Assembly: GCA_019359445.1 (NCBI GenBank)
Contig: JAHHHJ010000002.1
Location: forward strand, 124,001-188,000
Source of the DNA: Kastovskya adunca ATA6-11-RM4
GTDB taxonomy: Bacteria; Cyanobacteriota; Cyanobacteriia; Cyanobacteriales; Coleofasciculaceae
Direction of reading: 5' to 3'
Length of the DNA: 64,000 nt
In this document: piece after piece, positions 55,326-64,000 of the stretch
How the letters are laid out: the number at the start of each line of letters is the position of its first letter
How positions within the stretch are numbered: the first letter of the stretch is position 1
Program-made: the position numbers and the translations under genes
The notes under the pieces: model-generated
What the model was told of the DNA's origin: nothing
Databases searched by the model: none
The model's input: only the letters and a program-made list of their open reading frames with translations

Positions 55326-55427
55326 GTGTCTGTCCTCTTCGCCCTCAGCCTTGTGCTGGGGGTGACTCTTTTTATGGGCGGCTGCAACCCAACGGTATGG
55401 GACTATCTACGAGTTGAAGGTGATTGA
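55326..55427 (+). CDS. Possible 33 aa mini-lipoprotein
   Basis: GTG 55326 to TGA 55425-55427 encodes MSVLFALSLVLGVTLFMGGC then NPTVWDYLRVEGD. This is a hydrophobic signal with a good lipobox (F-M-G-G-C) and a 13-residue mature peptide. It begins 8 bases after the transporter stop. GTG start and a poor ribosome-binding site make it uncertain. It may also be the remnant of a longer lipoprotein. Confidence 0.4.
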   Translation: MSVLFALSLVLGVTLFMGGCNPTVWDYLRVEGD

Positions 55428-55557
55428 TTAATTTATTGATAAAGTCTACGCCAATGTGTTTTTAGCAGAGGGGCAAGAGAGTTTTTTCGGTCACGGTTTG
55501 AGGAAATGTATCCTAGAACGCTAGGATCGAATTTCCTTTGCTCTTCGCTTGTATCTC

Positions 55558-56343
55558 GTGACTCAACCTGAAGCCCTGCAATCTTTACTCGAATCTGTTG
55601 CCGCTGGTGACATTAGCCCGATTGTTGCTCTGGATAAATTAAAGAATTTTGCCTTTGAGTCAGTGGGAGATTTTGCCAAAATTGACCATCATCGCCGCTT
55701 ACGGACTGGCTTTCCTGAGGTGATTTGGGGACAAGGAAAAACCCCGGAGCAAATTGCTCAGATTATGGAAGTGATGCGCGATCGCGCTGATGATATCGTA
55801 ATGGCGACTCGCATCGAACCACAGGTATACACCCAACTGCAAATCAAAGTTCCCAATCTCAAGTATTATCCGGTTGCCCGCATTTGTGCCGTTGCTCCCA
55901 ACACCCCAACACCCCAACACCCCGGCATCATTAGCCTGATTTCTGCGGGAACCGCCGATCTTCCTGTAGCAGAAGAAGCCGCCGTGACAGCCGAATTGTG
56001 TGGTTTCCAGGTGCGGCGTCTTTGGGATGTAGGGGTGGCGGGTATCCATCGCTTACTGAACAATCAGCAAGTAATCACCGAAGCCGATGTTTTGATTGTG
56101 GTGGCGGGGATGGAAGGGGCTTTGGCGAGTGTTGTTGCCGGACTTGCTGATTGCCCTGTCGTTGCTGTTCCTACCAGTGTTGGCTATGGGGCAAATTTTG
56201 GCGGACTGGCTCCTCTATTGACAATGCTCAACTCTTGTGCAGTTGGCGTAGGAGTCGTGAATATTGATAATGGCTTTGGTGGGGCAATGTTAGCCGGACA
56301 GATTCTTAGAACAGCGAACAAGTTGCAGCGATCGCTACCCTAA
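55558..56343 (+). CDS. larB: Nickel pincer cofactor biosynthesis protein LarB
   Basis: A 261 aa enzyme of the NCAIR-mutase (PurE-like) fold that carboxylates and hydrolyses nicotinic acid adenine dinucleotide in synthesis of the nickel pincer cofactor of lactate racemase. Conserved parts: LKNFAFESVGDFAKIDHHRR, GFPEVIWGQGKTPEQIAQIM, ISAGTADLPVAEEAAVTAEL, VVAGMEGALASVVAGLADCP, VVAVPTSVGYGANFGG. LarC and LarE are not in the window. The coding sequence contains three AACACCCC repeats (NTPTPQHP), a small expansion. GTG 55558 is preferred over TTG 55549; neither has a good ribosome-binding site. Confidence 0.9.
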   Translation: MTQPEALQSLLESVAAGDISPIVALDKLKNFAFESVGDFAKIDHHRRLRTGFPEVIWGQGKTPEQIAQIMEVMRDRADDIVMATRIEPQVYTQLQIKVPNLKYYPVARICAVAPNTPTPQHPGIISLISAGTADLPVAEEAAVTAELCGFQVRRLWDVGVAGIHRLLNNQQVITEADVLIVVAGMEGALASVVAGLADCPVVAVPTSVGYGANFGGLAPLLTMLNSCAVGVGVVNIDNGFGGAMLAGQILRTANKLQRSLP

Positions 56344-56389
56344 AAGTTACATCTTTTATACTAAACTTGCGGTTTCAGAAAATTTTTGT

Positions 56390-56776
56390 ATGACTTCCCC
56401 TACACCCTCAATTCAATTTTTTGAAGGTCTTTTTGAAGAACTGAGTAACGTTAGCCTGCGACGCAACCGCAATTCCGGTCTCCGGACTGTCGTGATGATG
56501 TTCGATAAGCTAAAAGCAATAGAACGATTTAATAGTTTTACCAAACGCTCCACTAATTCCCTGCTGCTGACAGATTCTGAAGGAGAAATTCGCGTCGAAC
56601 CTTCTTCCGTGAAATTCCGTTTTACAGGCCCAGAAGGGGATGATTTAGCACGAGTTGACTGCGCCTTTGAGATTGATCGGGAAGACCACTGGGAAAGATT
56701 CATGCGGTTTATGAATCGCTACGCTGAAGCCAATGGGATGGAGTATAGCGAACCGGGGGAGAAAGGTGAAGGGTGA
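56390..56776 (+). CDS. Photosystem II assembly protein Psb28 family (paralogue, Psb28-2-like)
   Basis: A 128 aa soluble thylakoid-associated protein. The family pattern is visible: IQFFEGLFEELSNVSLRRNR at the start, SEGEIRVEPSSVKFRFTG in the middle and HWERFMRFMNRYAEANGMEY at the end. Psb28 binds the cytoplasmic face of CP47 and cytochrome b559 during photosystem II assembly and repair. The sequence departs from the main Psb28 (for example SLLLTDSEGE in place of the usual MYMIDEEGE), so it is more likely the second paralogue. It lies 46 bases after larB. Confidence 0.85.
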   Translation: MTSPTPSIQFFEGLFEELSNVSLRRNRNSGLRTVVMMFDKLKAIERFNSFTKRSTNSLLLTDSEGEIRVEPSSVKFRFTGPEGDDLARVDCAFEIDREDHWERFMRFMNRYAEANGMEYSEPGEKGEG

Positions 56777-56928
56777 GGCGCAGCCCAGGAGAAAATTGAT
56801 AATTAGGGCTGGCGAGAACGCAGCTAGCTACGAAATATCAGCAGATTAGCAAGTTAGCAAAACTTGAACTTGTATAACAATTGGAGAGGAATGAGAACTC
56901 ATTCTAAGTTGAGCATGAAAAATTCAAG

Positions 56929-57834
56929 ATGAAAATAGCAATTACAGGGGCGACAGGCTTTGTCGGTAGCCGTTTAGTGGAACGGCTCCAGGCAGAGGGG
57001 CATCAAATATTGGTTTTGACGCGCAACTTGGCATCTGCCCAGAAAAAGTTTTCCAATGTACAGGTAGTGACCTATACCCCGACAGAATCGGGCCCTTGGC
57101 AAGGGGCAATCTCAGGCTGTGATGCAGTGGTGAACTTGGCAGGCGAACCGATTGCAGAGAATCGCTGGACACCAGAGCGCAAGCAGGAAATCCTCAATAG
57201 TCGGAAGCTAGGGACACAGAAAATTGTAGAAGCGATCGCCACATCAGAGCAAAAGCCTACCGTGTTAGTCAATGCGTCGGCAATTGGCTACTACGGAACG
57301 AGTGAAACGGCTACTTTTGAGGAAAGTAGTGCGGCGGGTGATGATTTTCTTGCGGAAGTTTGTCAAGCATGGGAAGCCGAAGCCCGCCAAGTGAAGGATG
57401 CAGGCGTGCGGTTAGTTATTTTGCGTCTTGGCATTGTCTTGGGAGAAGGAGGAGCGCTGGCTAAAATGATTCCCCCCTTCAAACTTTTTGCGGGAGGCCC
57501 CTTAGGAACTGGGAATCAATGGTTCTCCTGGATTCACCGGGATGACTTGGTGAGTTTGATGATCGAAGCGATTAAACGCCCAGACATGGAGGGAGTTTTA
57601 AACGCAACGGCACCCAACCCCGTGCGAATGTCAGAATTTTGTCAAACCCTTGGGGACGTTCTCCATCGTCCCTCCTGGCTCCCCGTTCCCGGCTTTGCCC
57701 TCGAAGCTTTGTTAGGAGATGGCTCAAAATTGGTGCTGGAAGGTCAACAAGTTTTACCTAAAAAGACCCAGTCCTACAGTTTTGACTTTCAATATCCCAC
57801 AGTTAAACAAGCGATCGCGGACATTTTGAGCTAA
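56929..57834 (+). CDS. TIGR01777 family NAD(P)-binding epimerase-like protein
   Basis: A 301 aa extended short-chain dehydrogenase fold. The dinucleotide site is [15 protein letters not shown]. Other family marks are [20 protein letters not shown], the active-site region [10 protein letters not shown] with tyrosine and serine, [20 protein letters not shown], and a C-terminal [15 protein letters not shown] (DUF1731). Related proteins are sometimes named SulA by transfer from early annotation, and plant homologues act at the chloroplast envelope or in plastid division. The substrate is unknown. GAGAGGAATGAG lies upstream, and ATG 56929 starts at the Rossmann strand. Confidence 0.9.
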   Translation: MKIAITGATGFVGSRLVERLQAEGHQILVLTRNLASAQKKFSNVQVVTYTPTESGPWQGAISGCDAVVNLAGEPIAENRWTPERKQEILNSRKLGTQKIVEAIATSEQKPTVLVNASAIGYYGTSETATFEESSAAGDDFLAEVCQAWEAEARQVKDAGVRLVILRLGIVLGEGGALAKMIPPFKLFAGGPLGTGNQWFSWIHRDDLVSLMIEAIKRPDMEGVLNATAPNPVRMSEFCQTLGDVLHRPSWLPVPGFALEALLGDGSKLVLEGQQVLPKKTQSYSFDFQYPTVKQAIADILS

Positions 57835-57841
57835 ACCTTGC

Positions 57842-57865
57842 AGAGACGTTGCAGGCAACGTCTCT
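57842..57865. repeat. Palindromic repeat, 11-bp arms
   Basis: AGAGACGTTGC and GCAACGTCTCT are separated by two bases. Palindromes with this core are widespread in filamentous cyanobacterial genomes. It lies between converging genes and may double as a terminator, though no T-run follows. Confidence 0.75.
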
Positions 57866-57930
57866 ACAACTTGTCACCCCCTGAGGGCGGGCGTACTGAT
57901 TAGGGGAGCGATCGCCTCAACCAACCGCTT

Positions 57931-59307
57931 CTAAGCCCCAGCCTCTACCTCAGTTGGAGCCTCAGAATCATCCTTGACCCGATGAATATTTGCGCCCAAC
58001 TGTCGCAACTTCAGCTCTAGCCTGTCGTATCCCCGATCTAGGTGATGCAATCCCTGGATAGTGGTTTTTCCTTCTGCGGCAAGGGCAGCGATTACTAGTG
58101 CAGCAGAAGCCCGTAAGTCTGTCGCCACCACAGGGGCACCAGAGAGCATCGACACACCTCGGATAATGGCGTTGTTGCCTTTGACCCGAATATCTGCGCC
58201 CATGCGACTCAATTCTGCAACGTGACGCAGGCGATTTTCAAAAACCGTTTCGGTGATAATGCTGTCTCCTTCACTCAGCGTCAGCAGTGCCATGAATTGC
58301 GCCTGCATATCGGTGGGGAAGCCGGGATAGGGCAGGGTTTCAATATCAGTGGCTTTCAGGGAACCAGGAATAAGCCGCACAGAATTGGGCCCCTCAGTTA
58401 CTACTTTCACCCCTACATCTCGCAGCTTGGCAATGACAGCCGTGAGATGGTCGGGGATGACTGGGGAGAGGCTAATTTCTGAGTGAGTAATTGCCCCAGC
58501 AACTAAGAAAGTTCCTGCTTCAACGCGATCGGGAATGATCGAATAATCAACGGAGTGCAAGCGCTCAACACCAGAAATTACGATGGTGTTGGTGCCAGCA
58601 CCGCGAATCTTTGCTCCCATAGCGCGGCAGAAGTTTGCCAAATCAGTCACTTCTGGCTCTTGGGCAGCATTTTCAATAATCGTTTCCCCATCTGCCAACG
58701 TCGCTGCCATCATCAGAGTTTCTGTGGCACCGACACTGGGATAATCTAGGTAAATTCTTGCCCCTTTTAAGCGTTTGCGACCGCCACCTGTCACATAGGC
58801 ATTTACCATGCCGCGATCGATCTGCACCTCTGCACCCATGAGTTGCAAACCCCGGACATGCAAATCGACGGGTCTAGCACCGATGGCACAACCACCAGGA
58901 AGCGGCACCCGTGCTACGCCTAAACGAGCTAAGACAGGGCCAATGATGAAGAAACTGGCGCGGAGTTGACTAACTAGCTCATAGGGGGCTTTTGACTGTC
59001 CAATGTGGCTAGCATCAATGTTCAAATCGTCGCCATCGCGTTCAAGCTTGACGCCCAAAGACGACAAAATTTGACCCATCCGCTGAACGTCCATAAGCAA
59101 AGGAACGTTGCGAAGTCGGCAGTCTTGCGGACAAAGCAAGGCTCCCGCCATGATTGCCAAGGCTGAGTTTTTGGCTCCGCTGATTTTGACATGTCCTTGT
59201 AGGGAGGCTTTGCCCCAGACATGTAAAACTGACTTGTCGCCTTCGGGCAAAGACTGGGTGTCTGGCAGGCTCAGAGAGTGAGTGATGGGTCTATCCTCCG
59301 GAATCAA
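57931..59307 (-). CDS. murA: UDP-N-acetylglucosamine 1-carboxyvinyltransferase
   Basis: A 458 aa enzyme that adds enolpyruvate from PEP to UDP-GlcNAc, the first committed step of peptidoglycan synthesis. Conserved parts: [20 protein letters not shown], the catalytic loop [15 protein letters not shown] with the cysteine that fosfomycin alkylates, [45 protein letters not shown], and [13 protein letters not shown]. The start is uncertain: TTG 59307 is the best codon in range (an ATT lies two codons before it), and no ATG occurs before the fold begins. An extension of 20 residues at the C-terminus is acidic. Confidence 0.95.
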   Translation of the reverse strand: MIPEDRPITHSLSLPDTQSLPEGDKSVLHVWGKASLQGHVKISGAKNSALAIMAGALLCPQDCRLRNVPLLMDVQRMGQILSSLGVKLERDGDDLNIDASHIGQSKAPYELVSQLRASFFIIGPVLARLGVARVPLPGGCAIGARPVDLHVRGLQLMGAEVQIDRGMVNAYVTGGGRKRLKGARIYLDYPSVGATETLMMAATLADGETIIENAAQEPEVTDLANFCRAMGAKIRGAGTNTIVISGVERLHSVDYSIIPDRVEAGTFLVAGAITHSEISLSPVIPDHLTAVIAKLRDVGVKVVTEGPNSVRLIPGSLKATDIETLPYPGFPTDMQAQFMALLTLSEGDSIITETVFENRLRHVAELSRMGADIRVKGNNAIIRGVSMLSGAPVVATDLRASAALVIAALAAEGKTTIQGLHHLDRGYDRLELKLRQLGANIHRVKDDSEAPTEVEAGA

Positions 59308-59502
59308 CGAAATACGTTTGGTTTTTTTAAAATTTGGTTTCGATTCTACCTGAAAGATGGCAAATGTCCAGAATTGCGAATTGACTTTTTACTGGTAGGT
59401 GTTGAATTTTACCTTGTTTCCTCAAAAAAATCCGGTCAAAACAGTTGACAAATTACAAAGATTGCTGCAACGTAGAAGATCGCAATGCAATTGATCCAGT
59501 TT

Positions 59503-59586
59503 GCGGAACTGGCGGAATTGGTAGACGCGCTAGATTCAGGTTCTAGTGTCCGCAAGGACTTCCGGGTTCAAGTCCCGGGTTCCGCA
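59503..59586 (+). tRNA. tRNA-Leu (anticodon CAG)
   Basis: A class II tRNA of 84 bases. The acceptor GCGGAAC pairs with GTTCCGC before the discriminator A; the anticodon stem CTAGA/TCTAG encloses the loop TTCAGGT, anticodon CAG, reading CUG. A long variable arm (GTCCGCAAGGAC) and the T-arm CCGGG/CCCGG with GGTTCAAGT are intact. CCA is not encoded. A terminator follows at 59639. Confidence 0.97.
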
Positions 59587-59638
59587 TCTTTCTTAGGTAA
59601 TGAGTCGGTGAGTAGAAGGCAAAAAGGAGTCAGTTAAG

Positions 59639-59670
59639 ATTAGCAACTTAATTCGTTGCTAATTTTTTTT
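59639..59670 (+). terminator. Rho-independent terminator after tRNA-Leu
   Basis: ATTAGCAAC (59639-59647) pairs with GTTGCTAAT (59655-59663) around a 7-base loop and is followed by a run of eight T. It ends the tRNA transcript about 50 bases after the tRNA. Confidence 0.88.
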
Positions 59671-59815
59671 CTGAAAATTCAGCTCAAGGACTCAGAACTT
59701 AAAGATATTTGGTCAAACCCAGCGAGAAAACTTTTCACCTCACCACTCAAAAACTTTACTAACCGACTCACTACTGTTCCCCTATACTCAGCACTCAGCA
59801 CTCAGGACTTAAAAA

Positions 59816-60592
59816 ATGCTGACTAGTCTTCAAAATCCTTTGGTGAAGCAGATGCGGAAGCTGACAAAGGCGAAAGCGCGTCGGGAGCAAGGTCTGTTTT
59901 TGCTAGAGGGAACGCACTTGTTAGAAGAAGCCTGTGCGGTCGGTTACCCCTTAGAAACGCTTTGCTGTACCTCCGAGTGGCAGGAGCGTCATCTACAGCT
60001 CTGGAGGGCAGCAGGGGAGCGGTGTCAGCGTATGGAATTGGTGAGTGAAGAGGTATTGAAGGCGATCGCCACTACAGTACAACCCGACGGAGTGGTCGTC
60101 ACAGCCCCCAAAATCACCCCTCCTGCCTCTCTACCCATAAAAACCTTGGGATTAGCCGTAGAGACGCTACAAGACCCCGGAAATCTAGGAACAATCATCC
60201 GGACGGCAGCAGCAGTTGGGGCGGAGGGACTGTGGCTGAGTGCAGATAGCGTGGAAATAGATAACCCGAAGGTGTTGCGCTCATCAGCAGGGCAATGGTT
60301 TCGTCTACCAATGGCAGTTAGCCCCGATTTGAAAGCGACAGTACGCGATTATCAAGCGCAGGGAATACAGGTTGTAGCGACAACCCTGCAAGGGAACGTG
60401 ACATTTTGGGACGTTGATTGGCAGCGTCCCAGTTTGATTTTGCTAGGTAATGAAGGCGCAGGCTTATCTGCTGAGTTGGCAGCATCAGCAGACCAGTCGG
60501 TAAAAATTCCCCTAGTTTCTGGAATAGAATCCCTCAACGTCTCAGTAGCAGCCGCTTTGCTGTTGTACGAAGCACAGCGACAGCGGCGATGA
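59816..60592 (+). CDS. TrmH/SpoU family RNA 2'-O-methyltransferase
   Basis: A 258 aa SPOUT methyltransferase acting on rRNA or tRNA. An N-terminal substrate-binding domain (about 1-95; NPLVKQMRKLTKAKARREQG, LLEGTHLLEEA) is followed by the SpoU core with motif 1 LQDPGNLGTIIRTA, motif 2 ILLGNEGAGLS and motif 3 IESLNVSVAAALLLYE, the AdoMet knot. The exact modified base cannot be told. ATG 59816 comes straight after a CTCAGCA heptamer array and a run of six A. There is no clear ribosome-binding site. Confidence 0.9.
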   Translation: MLTSLQNPLVKQMRKLTKAKARREQGLFLLEGTHLLEEACAVGYPLETLCCTSEWQERHLQLWRAAGERCQRMELVSEEVLKAIATTVQPDGVVVTAPKITPPASLPIKTLGLAVETLQDPGNLGTIIRTAAAVGAEGLWLSADSVEIDNPKVLRSSAGQWFRLPMAVSPDLKATVRDYQAQGIQVVATTLQGNVTFWDVDWQRPSLILLGNEGAGLSAELAASADQSVKIPLVSGIESLNVSVAAALLLYEAQRQRR

Positions 60593-60798
60593 AGTATGAA
60601 GGGTGAAGGATGAAGTATGAAGGGTGAAGGCTTCGACGTGAGACTTCGGCGTGAGCGCGGTTCCTGAGCCTGCCGAAGGGCAGTCGAACGCTCAGCCGAA
60701 CGTATGAAGTATGAAAGAGGTTATTCGTTCTCTTCCTCTCCCCTGCACCTCTGCACCCCTGCACCCCTGCACCCCTGCACCCCTGCACCCCTGCTCTC
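60593..60798 (-). repeat. Short tandem repeat arrays (GAAGTAT, GAAGGGT, TGCACCCC)
   Basis: GAAGGGT/GAAGTAT heptamers (60590-60630) are followed by a repeat-derived segment and then TGCACCCC octamers, six in a row, at 60747-60794. These fill the space between the two converging genes. Confidence 0.8.
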
Positions 60799-61008
60799 TC
60801 ACGCATCACCAAAGTACTGATCCAGGTCAGCGGCGGCGTCTTCTAAAGCTTGGGCGTCAAGCCAGGTTTGGCTGTGGCGATCGCTTTTGATTCGGTTGGA
60901 GTTGGGTTGCTTGTCGCTGAGTTCCAACATATTTTGCAGTTGTTCTAGCGACTCCGAGAATGCTCTGTTGGCAGCACTACGATTATTTGGCTGATGATTG
61001 TCACTCAT
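60799..61008 (-). CDS. Small conserved hypothetical protein
   Basis: A 69 aa soluble, acidic protein: MSDNHQPNNRSAANRAFSES, then LEQLQNMLELSDKQPNSN and WLDAQALEDAAADLDQYFG. Two amphipathic helices are likely. I do not recognise a family, but the composition and clear start (ATG 61008 with a good upstream gap) support a real gene. It is divergent from lpdA. Confidence 0.6.
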   Translation of the reverse strand: MSDNHQPNNRSAANRAFSESLEQLQNMLELSDKQPNSNRIKSDRHSQTWLDAQALEDAAADLDQYFGDA

Positions 61009-61333
61009 GCTTAATTTCCTAAAAACTGTTTTTAACTGCAGACGACGACCCTGTTAAAACTGGTACGGATAAAAGCATTCTCAGTGTTTTAGTGTTGTAG
61101 AAGCGTTGCTCACTGGGGGGCGAGCTTGCCAACTGAGGTGTCAAGCATCTACGATACAACACGGTCTTTGGAGATTATGCTGTTGCTATTGCTGGTATTT
61201 TCTTTCTTCAAAGCCGCTTCTCTCAGTGATTTTAACGAGAAACTTGCGCTCGTTAAGGAATCGCGTTGAGAATAAAAAGAGCGTGCGTTGCGACGCGCAC
61301 ATAGCATCATAATGACGCACCAGGAGAGCAACC
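61009..61333. other. Intergenic region with hairpins before lpdA
   Basis: This is about 325 bases between divergent genes. TTAACGAG (61232-61239) and CTCGTTAA (61249-61256) form an 8-bp inverted repeat. A second imperfect one (GTGCG and CGCAC) lies at about 61284-61301 in the lpdA leader. GAGAG just before GTG 61334 is the likely ribosome-binding site. An open frame at 61106-61312 has no support. Confidence 0.45.
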
Positions 61334-62776
61334 GTGAGTCAGGGATTTGATTACGATTTGGCGATAATTGGCGCAGGTGTAGGCGGGCATGGTGCTGCCT
61401 TACATGCGGCGAGCTGTGGATTGAAAACCGCCATCATTGAAGCGTCAGACATGGGTGGGACTTGTGTGAATCGCGGCTGTATTCCTTCTAAAGCTCTACT
61501 CGCCGCATCAGGGCGAGTTAGGGAGCTACGCAACACCCACCATCTCAAGTCATTAGGTATTCAAGTCGGTGCTGTGGACTTCGACCGTCAAGGTATCGCC
61601 GACCATGCTCACAACCTCGTCAGCAAAATTCGCGGCGACCTGACCAACAGCCTCAAGCGCCTCGGTGTCGATATTATTAAAGGCTGGGGCAAAATTGCTG
61701 GCTCCCAAAAAGTCACAATCGCGACAGACGATGGGGAACGCACCATTACAGCCAAAGACATTATCTTGTCTACGGGTTCCGTTCCGTTTGTTCCACCGGG
61801 TATTCAGTTAGATGGCAAAACCGTTTTTACCAGTGACGACGCCTTGAAGCTGGACTGGATTCCTCAGTGGGTGGCAATTATTGGCAGCGGTTACATTGGT
61901 CTGGAGTTTTCTGATATCTATACAGCGCTTGGCTCGGAAATCACGATGATTGAAGCGCTGGATCAATTGATGCCAACTTTTGACCCAGATATTGCCAAGC
62001 TAGCAACACGGGTACTGATTAACCCCCGCGATGTTGAAACCCATGTGGGTGTTTTGGCAACGAAAGTTACCCCTGGTTCTCCGGTAGTGATTGAGCTGTC
62101 GGATGTAAAAACGAAAGAAGTTGTGGATGTCTTGGAAGTCGATGCTTGTTTAGTAGCAACGGGTCGCATCCCTGTATCAAAAGACCTCGGATTGGAGGCT
62201 GTGGGCGTTGAGACAGACCGCCGGGGCTTTATTCCCGTCAATGACCAAATGGCAGTCCTATCGGGCGGAGAACCCGTCCCCAACCTCTGGGGGATTGGCG
62301 ATGCGACTGGGCAACTGATGCTGGCTCACGCGGCTTCGGCTCAAGGGGTTGCGGCGGTGGAAAATATCTGTGGGCGCGATCGCCGTATGGACTATCGCAG
62401 CATTCCGGCTGCCGCCTTTACCCATCCAGAAATTAGCTATGTGGGATTAAACGAACCAGCGGCGAAGGAGTTGGGCAAAGCAGAAGGCTTTGAAGTCGCG
62501 TCTGTGCGCTCGTATTTTAAGGGGAATTCCAAAGCGATCGCCGAAGGCGAAGCGGATGGACTGGCTAAGGTGATTTACCGTAAAGATACGGGAGAAGTGT
62601 TAGGCGTTCATATTCTCGGCATCCATGCTTCGGATTTGATTCATGAAGCTTCCAACGCGATCGCCCAGCGCCAATCTGTCAACACCCTCGCCTTTTTGGT
62701 TCACGCTCACCCGACGTTATCAGAAGTTCTGGATGAAGCTTATAAACGGGCGGCGGAAGCAGAAGTCAAAGCTTAA
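61334..62776 (+). CDS. lpdA: Dihydrolipoyl dehydrogenase
   Basis: A 480 aa flavoprotein that reoxidises dihydrolipoamide in pyruvate dehydrogenase or glycine decarboxylase. Features: FAD site [20 protein letters not shown], the redox disulfide [18 protein letters not shown] site [18 protein letters not shown], the second FAD segment [18 protein letters not shown], and the C-terminal dimer interface with the base His in [13 protein letters not shown]. It starts with GTG 61334. The last four codons are the first part of a 41-bp unit repeated three times downstream. Confidence 0.96.
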   Translation: MSQGFDYDLAIIGAGVGGHGAALHAASCGLKTAIIEASDMGGTCVNRGCIPSKALLAASGRVRELRNTHHLKSLGIQVGAVDFDRQGIADHAHNLVSKIRGDLTNSLKRLGVDIIKGWGKIAGSQKVTIATDDGERTITAKDIILSTGSVPFVPPGIQLDGKTVFTSDDALKLDWIPQWVAIIGSGYIGLEFSDIYTALGSEITMIEALDQLMPTFDPDIAKLATRVLINPRDVETHVGVLATKVTPGSPVVIELSDVKTKEVVDVLEVDACLVATGRIPVSKDLGLEAVGVETDRRGFIPVNDQMAVLSGGEPVPNLWGIGDATGQLMLAHAASAQGVAAVENICGRDRRMDYRSIPAAAFTHPEISYVGLNEPAAKELGKAEGFEVASVRSYFKGNSKAIAEGEADGLAKVIYRKDTGEVLGVHILGIHASDLIHEASNAIAQRQSVNTLAFLVHAHPTLSEVLDEAYKRAAEAEVKA

Positions 62777-62886
62777 TGACTAGTTGCGCTCTCCCTAATT
62801 CCCCAGTCAAAGCTTAATGACTAGTTGCGCTCTCCCTAATTCCCCAGTCAAAGCTTAATGACTAGTTGCGCTCTCCCTAATTCCCC
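62764..62886 (+). repeat. Three perfect tandem copies of a 41-bp unit spanning the lpdA stop
   Basis: Each unit begins AGTCAAAGCTTAATGACTAG and ends with CTCCCTAATTCCCC. Unit 1 contains the last codons and stop of lpdA; units 2 and 3 repeat them as non-coding DNA (62805-62845 and 62846-62886). Identity is complete, so the expansion is recent. Confidence 0.95.
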
Positions 62887-62913
62887 AATTCTCTAATCCC
62901 TAATTGCCAATCA

Positions 62914-63798
62914 ATGCAGATTCGTCGCCGTCCCCCTAACCCAGCCATTAACGTCAGCATCTTGCGCTATCAAGTTGCTTTACCGGATGCTGAACCGCTT
63001 CATATTTTAGAAGAAATCGTCTGGCAGAAAGAGGCGGAAGTTGAAAAATTGCGCGATCGCCTTCCCCTAAGAGAATTGCAGAGACAGGTGCAGATGCTAC
63101 CCCCGCCTCGCAATTTTTTAGAGGCGCTGCGTTCTGGAAAAACACATCCGGCGTTGATTGCAGAGGTAAAAAAGGCATCTCCCAGCAAAGGCGTGATTCG
63201 TGAGGATTTCGATCCGGTAGCGATCGCGCAGCTTTACAGCCAAGGCGGTGCCAGCGCCATCTCGGTATTAACTGACCAAAAGTTTTTTCAAGGTAGCTTT
63301 GAGAACCTGAGGGCGGTTCGTGAGGTGGTAGAGTTGCCGCTGTTGTGTAAGGATTTCGTCATTTATCCTTACCAAATTTACTTAGCCCGCACCCACGGGG
63401 CTGATGCGGTTTTGCTAATTGCGGCGATTCTTTCCGACCAAGACCTGCAATATTTTGTCAAAATTGCCAATGCGCTACAGATGACGCCCCTAATCGAAGT
63501 GCATACCCAAGCAGAGCTAGACCGCGTATTAGCGCTCTCAGGCGTTACCCTAGTGGGTATCAACAATCGTAACTTGGAAGACTTTTCGGTCGATCTGCAA
63601 ACGACCTGCCAAATTCTAGCAACAAGTCACCGCCAATTACAGGAACGTGGCATTTTGGTCATCAGCGAATCAGGGCTGCATACTCCAGACGATCTAAGGC
63701 TCGTGGCATCGGCGGGTGCTGATGCCGTTCTCATTGGGGAGTCCATTGTGAAACAACCTGATCCCGCTGAGGCGATCGCCGCTTTGTTTCTAAGTTAA
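62914..63798 (+). CDS. trpC: Indole-3-glycerol phosphate synthase
   Basis: A 294 aa TIM-barrel enzyme of tryptophan synthesis that closes the indole ring. Conserved parts: [20 protein letters not shown] with the catalytic lysine, [89 protein letters not shown] and [12 protein letters not shown]. The N-terminus is about 35 residues longer than in many bacteria, as is usual in cyanobacteria. ATG 62914 follows the tandem repeat after lpdA. Confidence 0.97.
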   Translation: MQIRRRPPNPAINVSILRYQVALPDAEPLHILEEIVWQKEAEVEKLRDRLPLRELQRQVQMLPPPRNFLEALRSGKTHPALIAEVKKASPSKGVIREDFDPVAIAQLYSQGGASAISVLTDQKFFQGSFENLRAVREVVELPLLCKDFVIYPYQIYLARTHGADAVLLIAAILSDQDLQYFVKIANALQMTPLIEVHTQAELDRVLALSGVTLVGINNRNLEDFSVDLQTTCQILATSHRQLQERGILVISESGLHTPDDLRLVASAGADAVLIGESIVKQPDPAEAIAALFLS

Positions 63799-63882
63799 TG
63801 AGACACGGCGCTACCCCCTTGGGTAATCGCTCTTCACACTACCCCCTGGGGTAATCAGCAGTTTTGAGGTAGATCAGGTTTC

Positions 63883-64000
63883 ATGAAGCCAATTCCCATT
63901 CCGTCTTATATCCACTATGAGATGCTTCTACAGCTGTTAGAACGCCAAACTGCATTTGCGGCAAATCAACAACCCGCCATTCGAGAGCAAGTGCATCAGC
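63883..64000 (+). CDS. Hypothetical protein, partial (N-terminus only)
   Basis: ATG 63883 with GAGGT about 14 bases upstream opens a frame that runs off the window: MKPIPIPSYIHYEMLLQLLE, RQTAFAANQQPAIREQVHQ. It looks like real coding sequence with a helical N-terminus. The family is not recognised from 39 residues. Between trpC and this gene are two short palindromes with TACCCCC and GGGGTA arms (63811-63854). Confidence 0.6.
   Translation, partial: MKPIPIPSYIHYEMLLQLLERQTAFAANQQPAIREQVHQ

Noticed and set aside
61106-61312. 68-codon open frame before lpdA
   Set aside because: Cysteine-rich, improbable composition, and it overlaps the presumed lpdA promoter and hairpins.

Overview
The window is chromosomal DNA from a cyanobacterium, most likely a filamentous or multicellular one. 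The evidence is the dense scatter of the HIP1 octamer GCGATCGC, heptameric short tandem repeats of the kind seen in filamentous cyanobacteria, and typical gene content: an SLH-OprB iron porin, Psb28, a phylloquinone-pathway thioesterase, a LOV plus cyanobacteriochrome histidine kinase, a glycine-rich RRM RNA-binding protein, DapL, and the MerR-CbiC cobalt sensor CoaR. No rRNA, phage or CRISPR array is visible. There is one tRNA, Leu with anticodon CAG.

Layout. 1-2.8 kb: an alpha/beta hydrolase cut by the window edge, then an iron-uptake porin behind a Fur-like box. 3.3-6.1 kb: a two-gene island of a cytosine-C5 DNA methyltransferase and an OLD-like ATPase-TOPRIM protein, translationally overlapped and lying in a 4.85 kb stretch without HIP1. 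It is the best candidate for an unusual defence or modification module. 6.2-11.3 kb: the cobalt efflux ATPase CoaT, its MerR-type operator, and CoaR, separated by a DUF2834 membrane protein, a broken hydrolase and an XRE regulator. 11.4-15.1 kb: AMIN amidase, RNase III and an O-methyltransferase. 15.8-20.4 kb: a BREX-like or Ter-associated trio of P-loop ATPase, an unknown 238 aa protein and an Lhr-type SF2 helicase. The helicase carries an in-frame dispersed repeat. 20.5-23.1 kb: DUF4385, PaiB-like, ATP-grasp and thioesterase genes. 23.3-35.6 kb: a signalling block with a REC-PAS-kinase-REC hybrid, CheB, CheR, a poly-HAMP hybrid kinase with three receivers, and a LOV/PAS/cyanobacteriochrome kinase.

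36-46.6 kb: the RRM protein, topoisomerase IB, small membrane and hypothetical proteins, DapL, DUF4383, a cytochrome P450, a YheT-like hydrolase, and several mobile repeats, including one with clean inverted repeats and a 5-bp target duplication. 46.7-64 kb: mostly housekeeping genes (acs, trmD, ispF, larB, psb28-like, a TIGR01777 epimerase, murA, tRNA-Leu, an SPOUT RNA methylase, lpdA, trpC). Between them are a BrnT-type toxin pair, a tandem DUF1517 duplication, a small lipoprotein gene flanked by 38-bp perfect direct repeats, and a PIN-domain remnant.

How the genes work together. CoaR and CoaT form a metal-sensing and efflux circuit. The CheB, CheR and hybrid kinases look like a phosphorelay hub. 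The methyltransferase-ATPase pair and the ATPase-helicase trio are each plausible self-contained genome-defence units. No database search was possible. Family names come from motif and pattern recognition.
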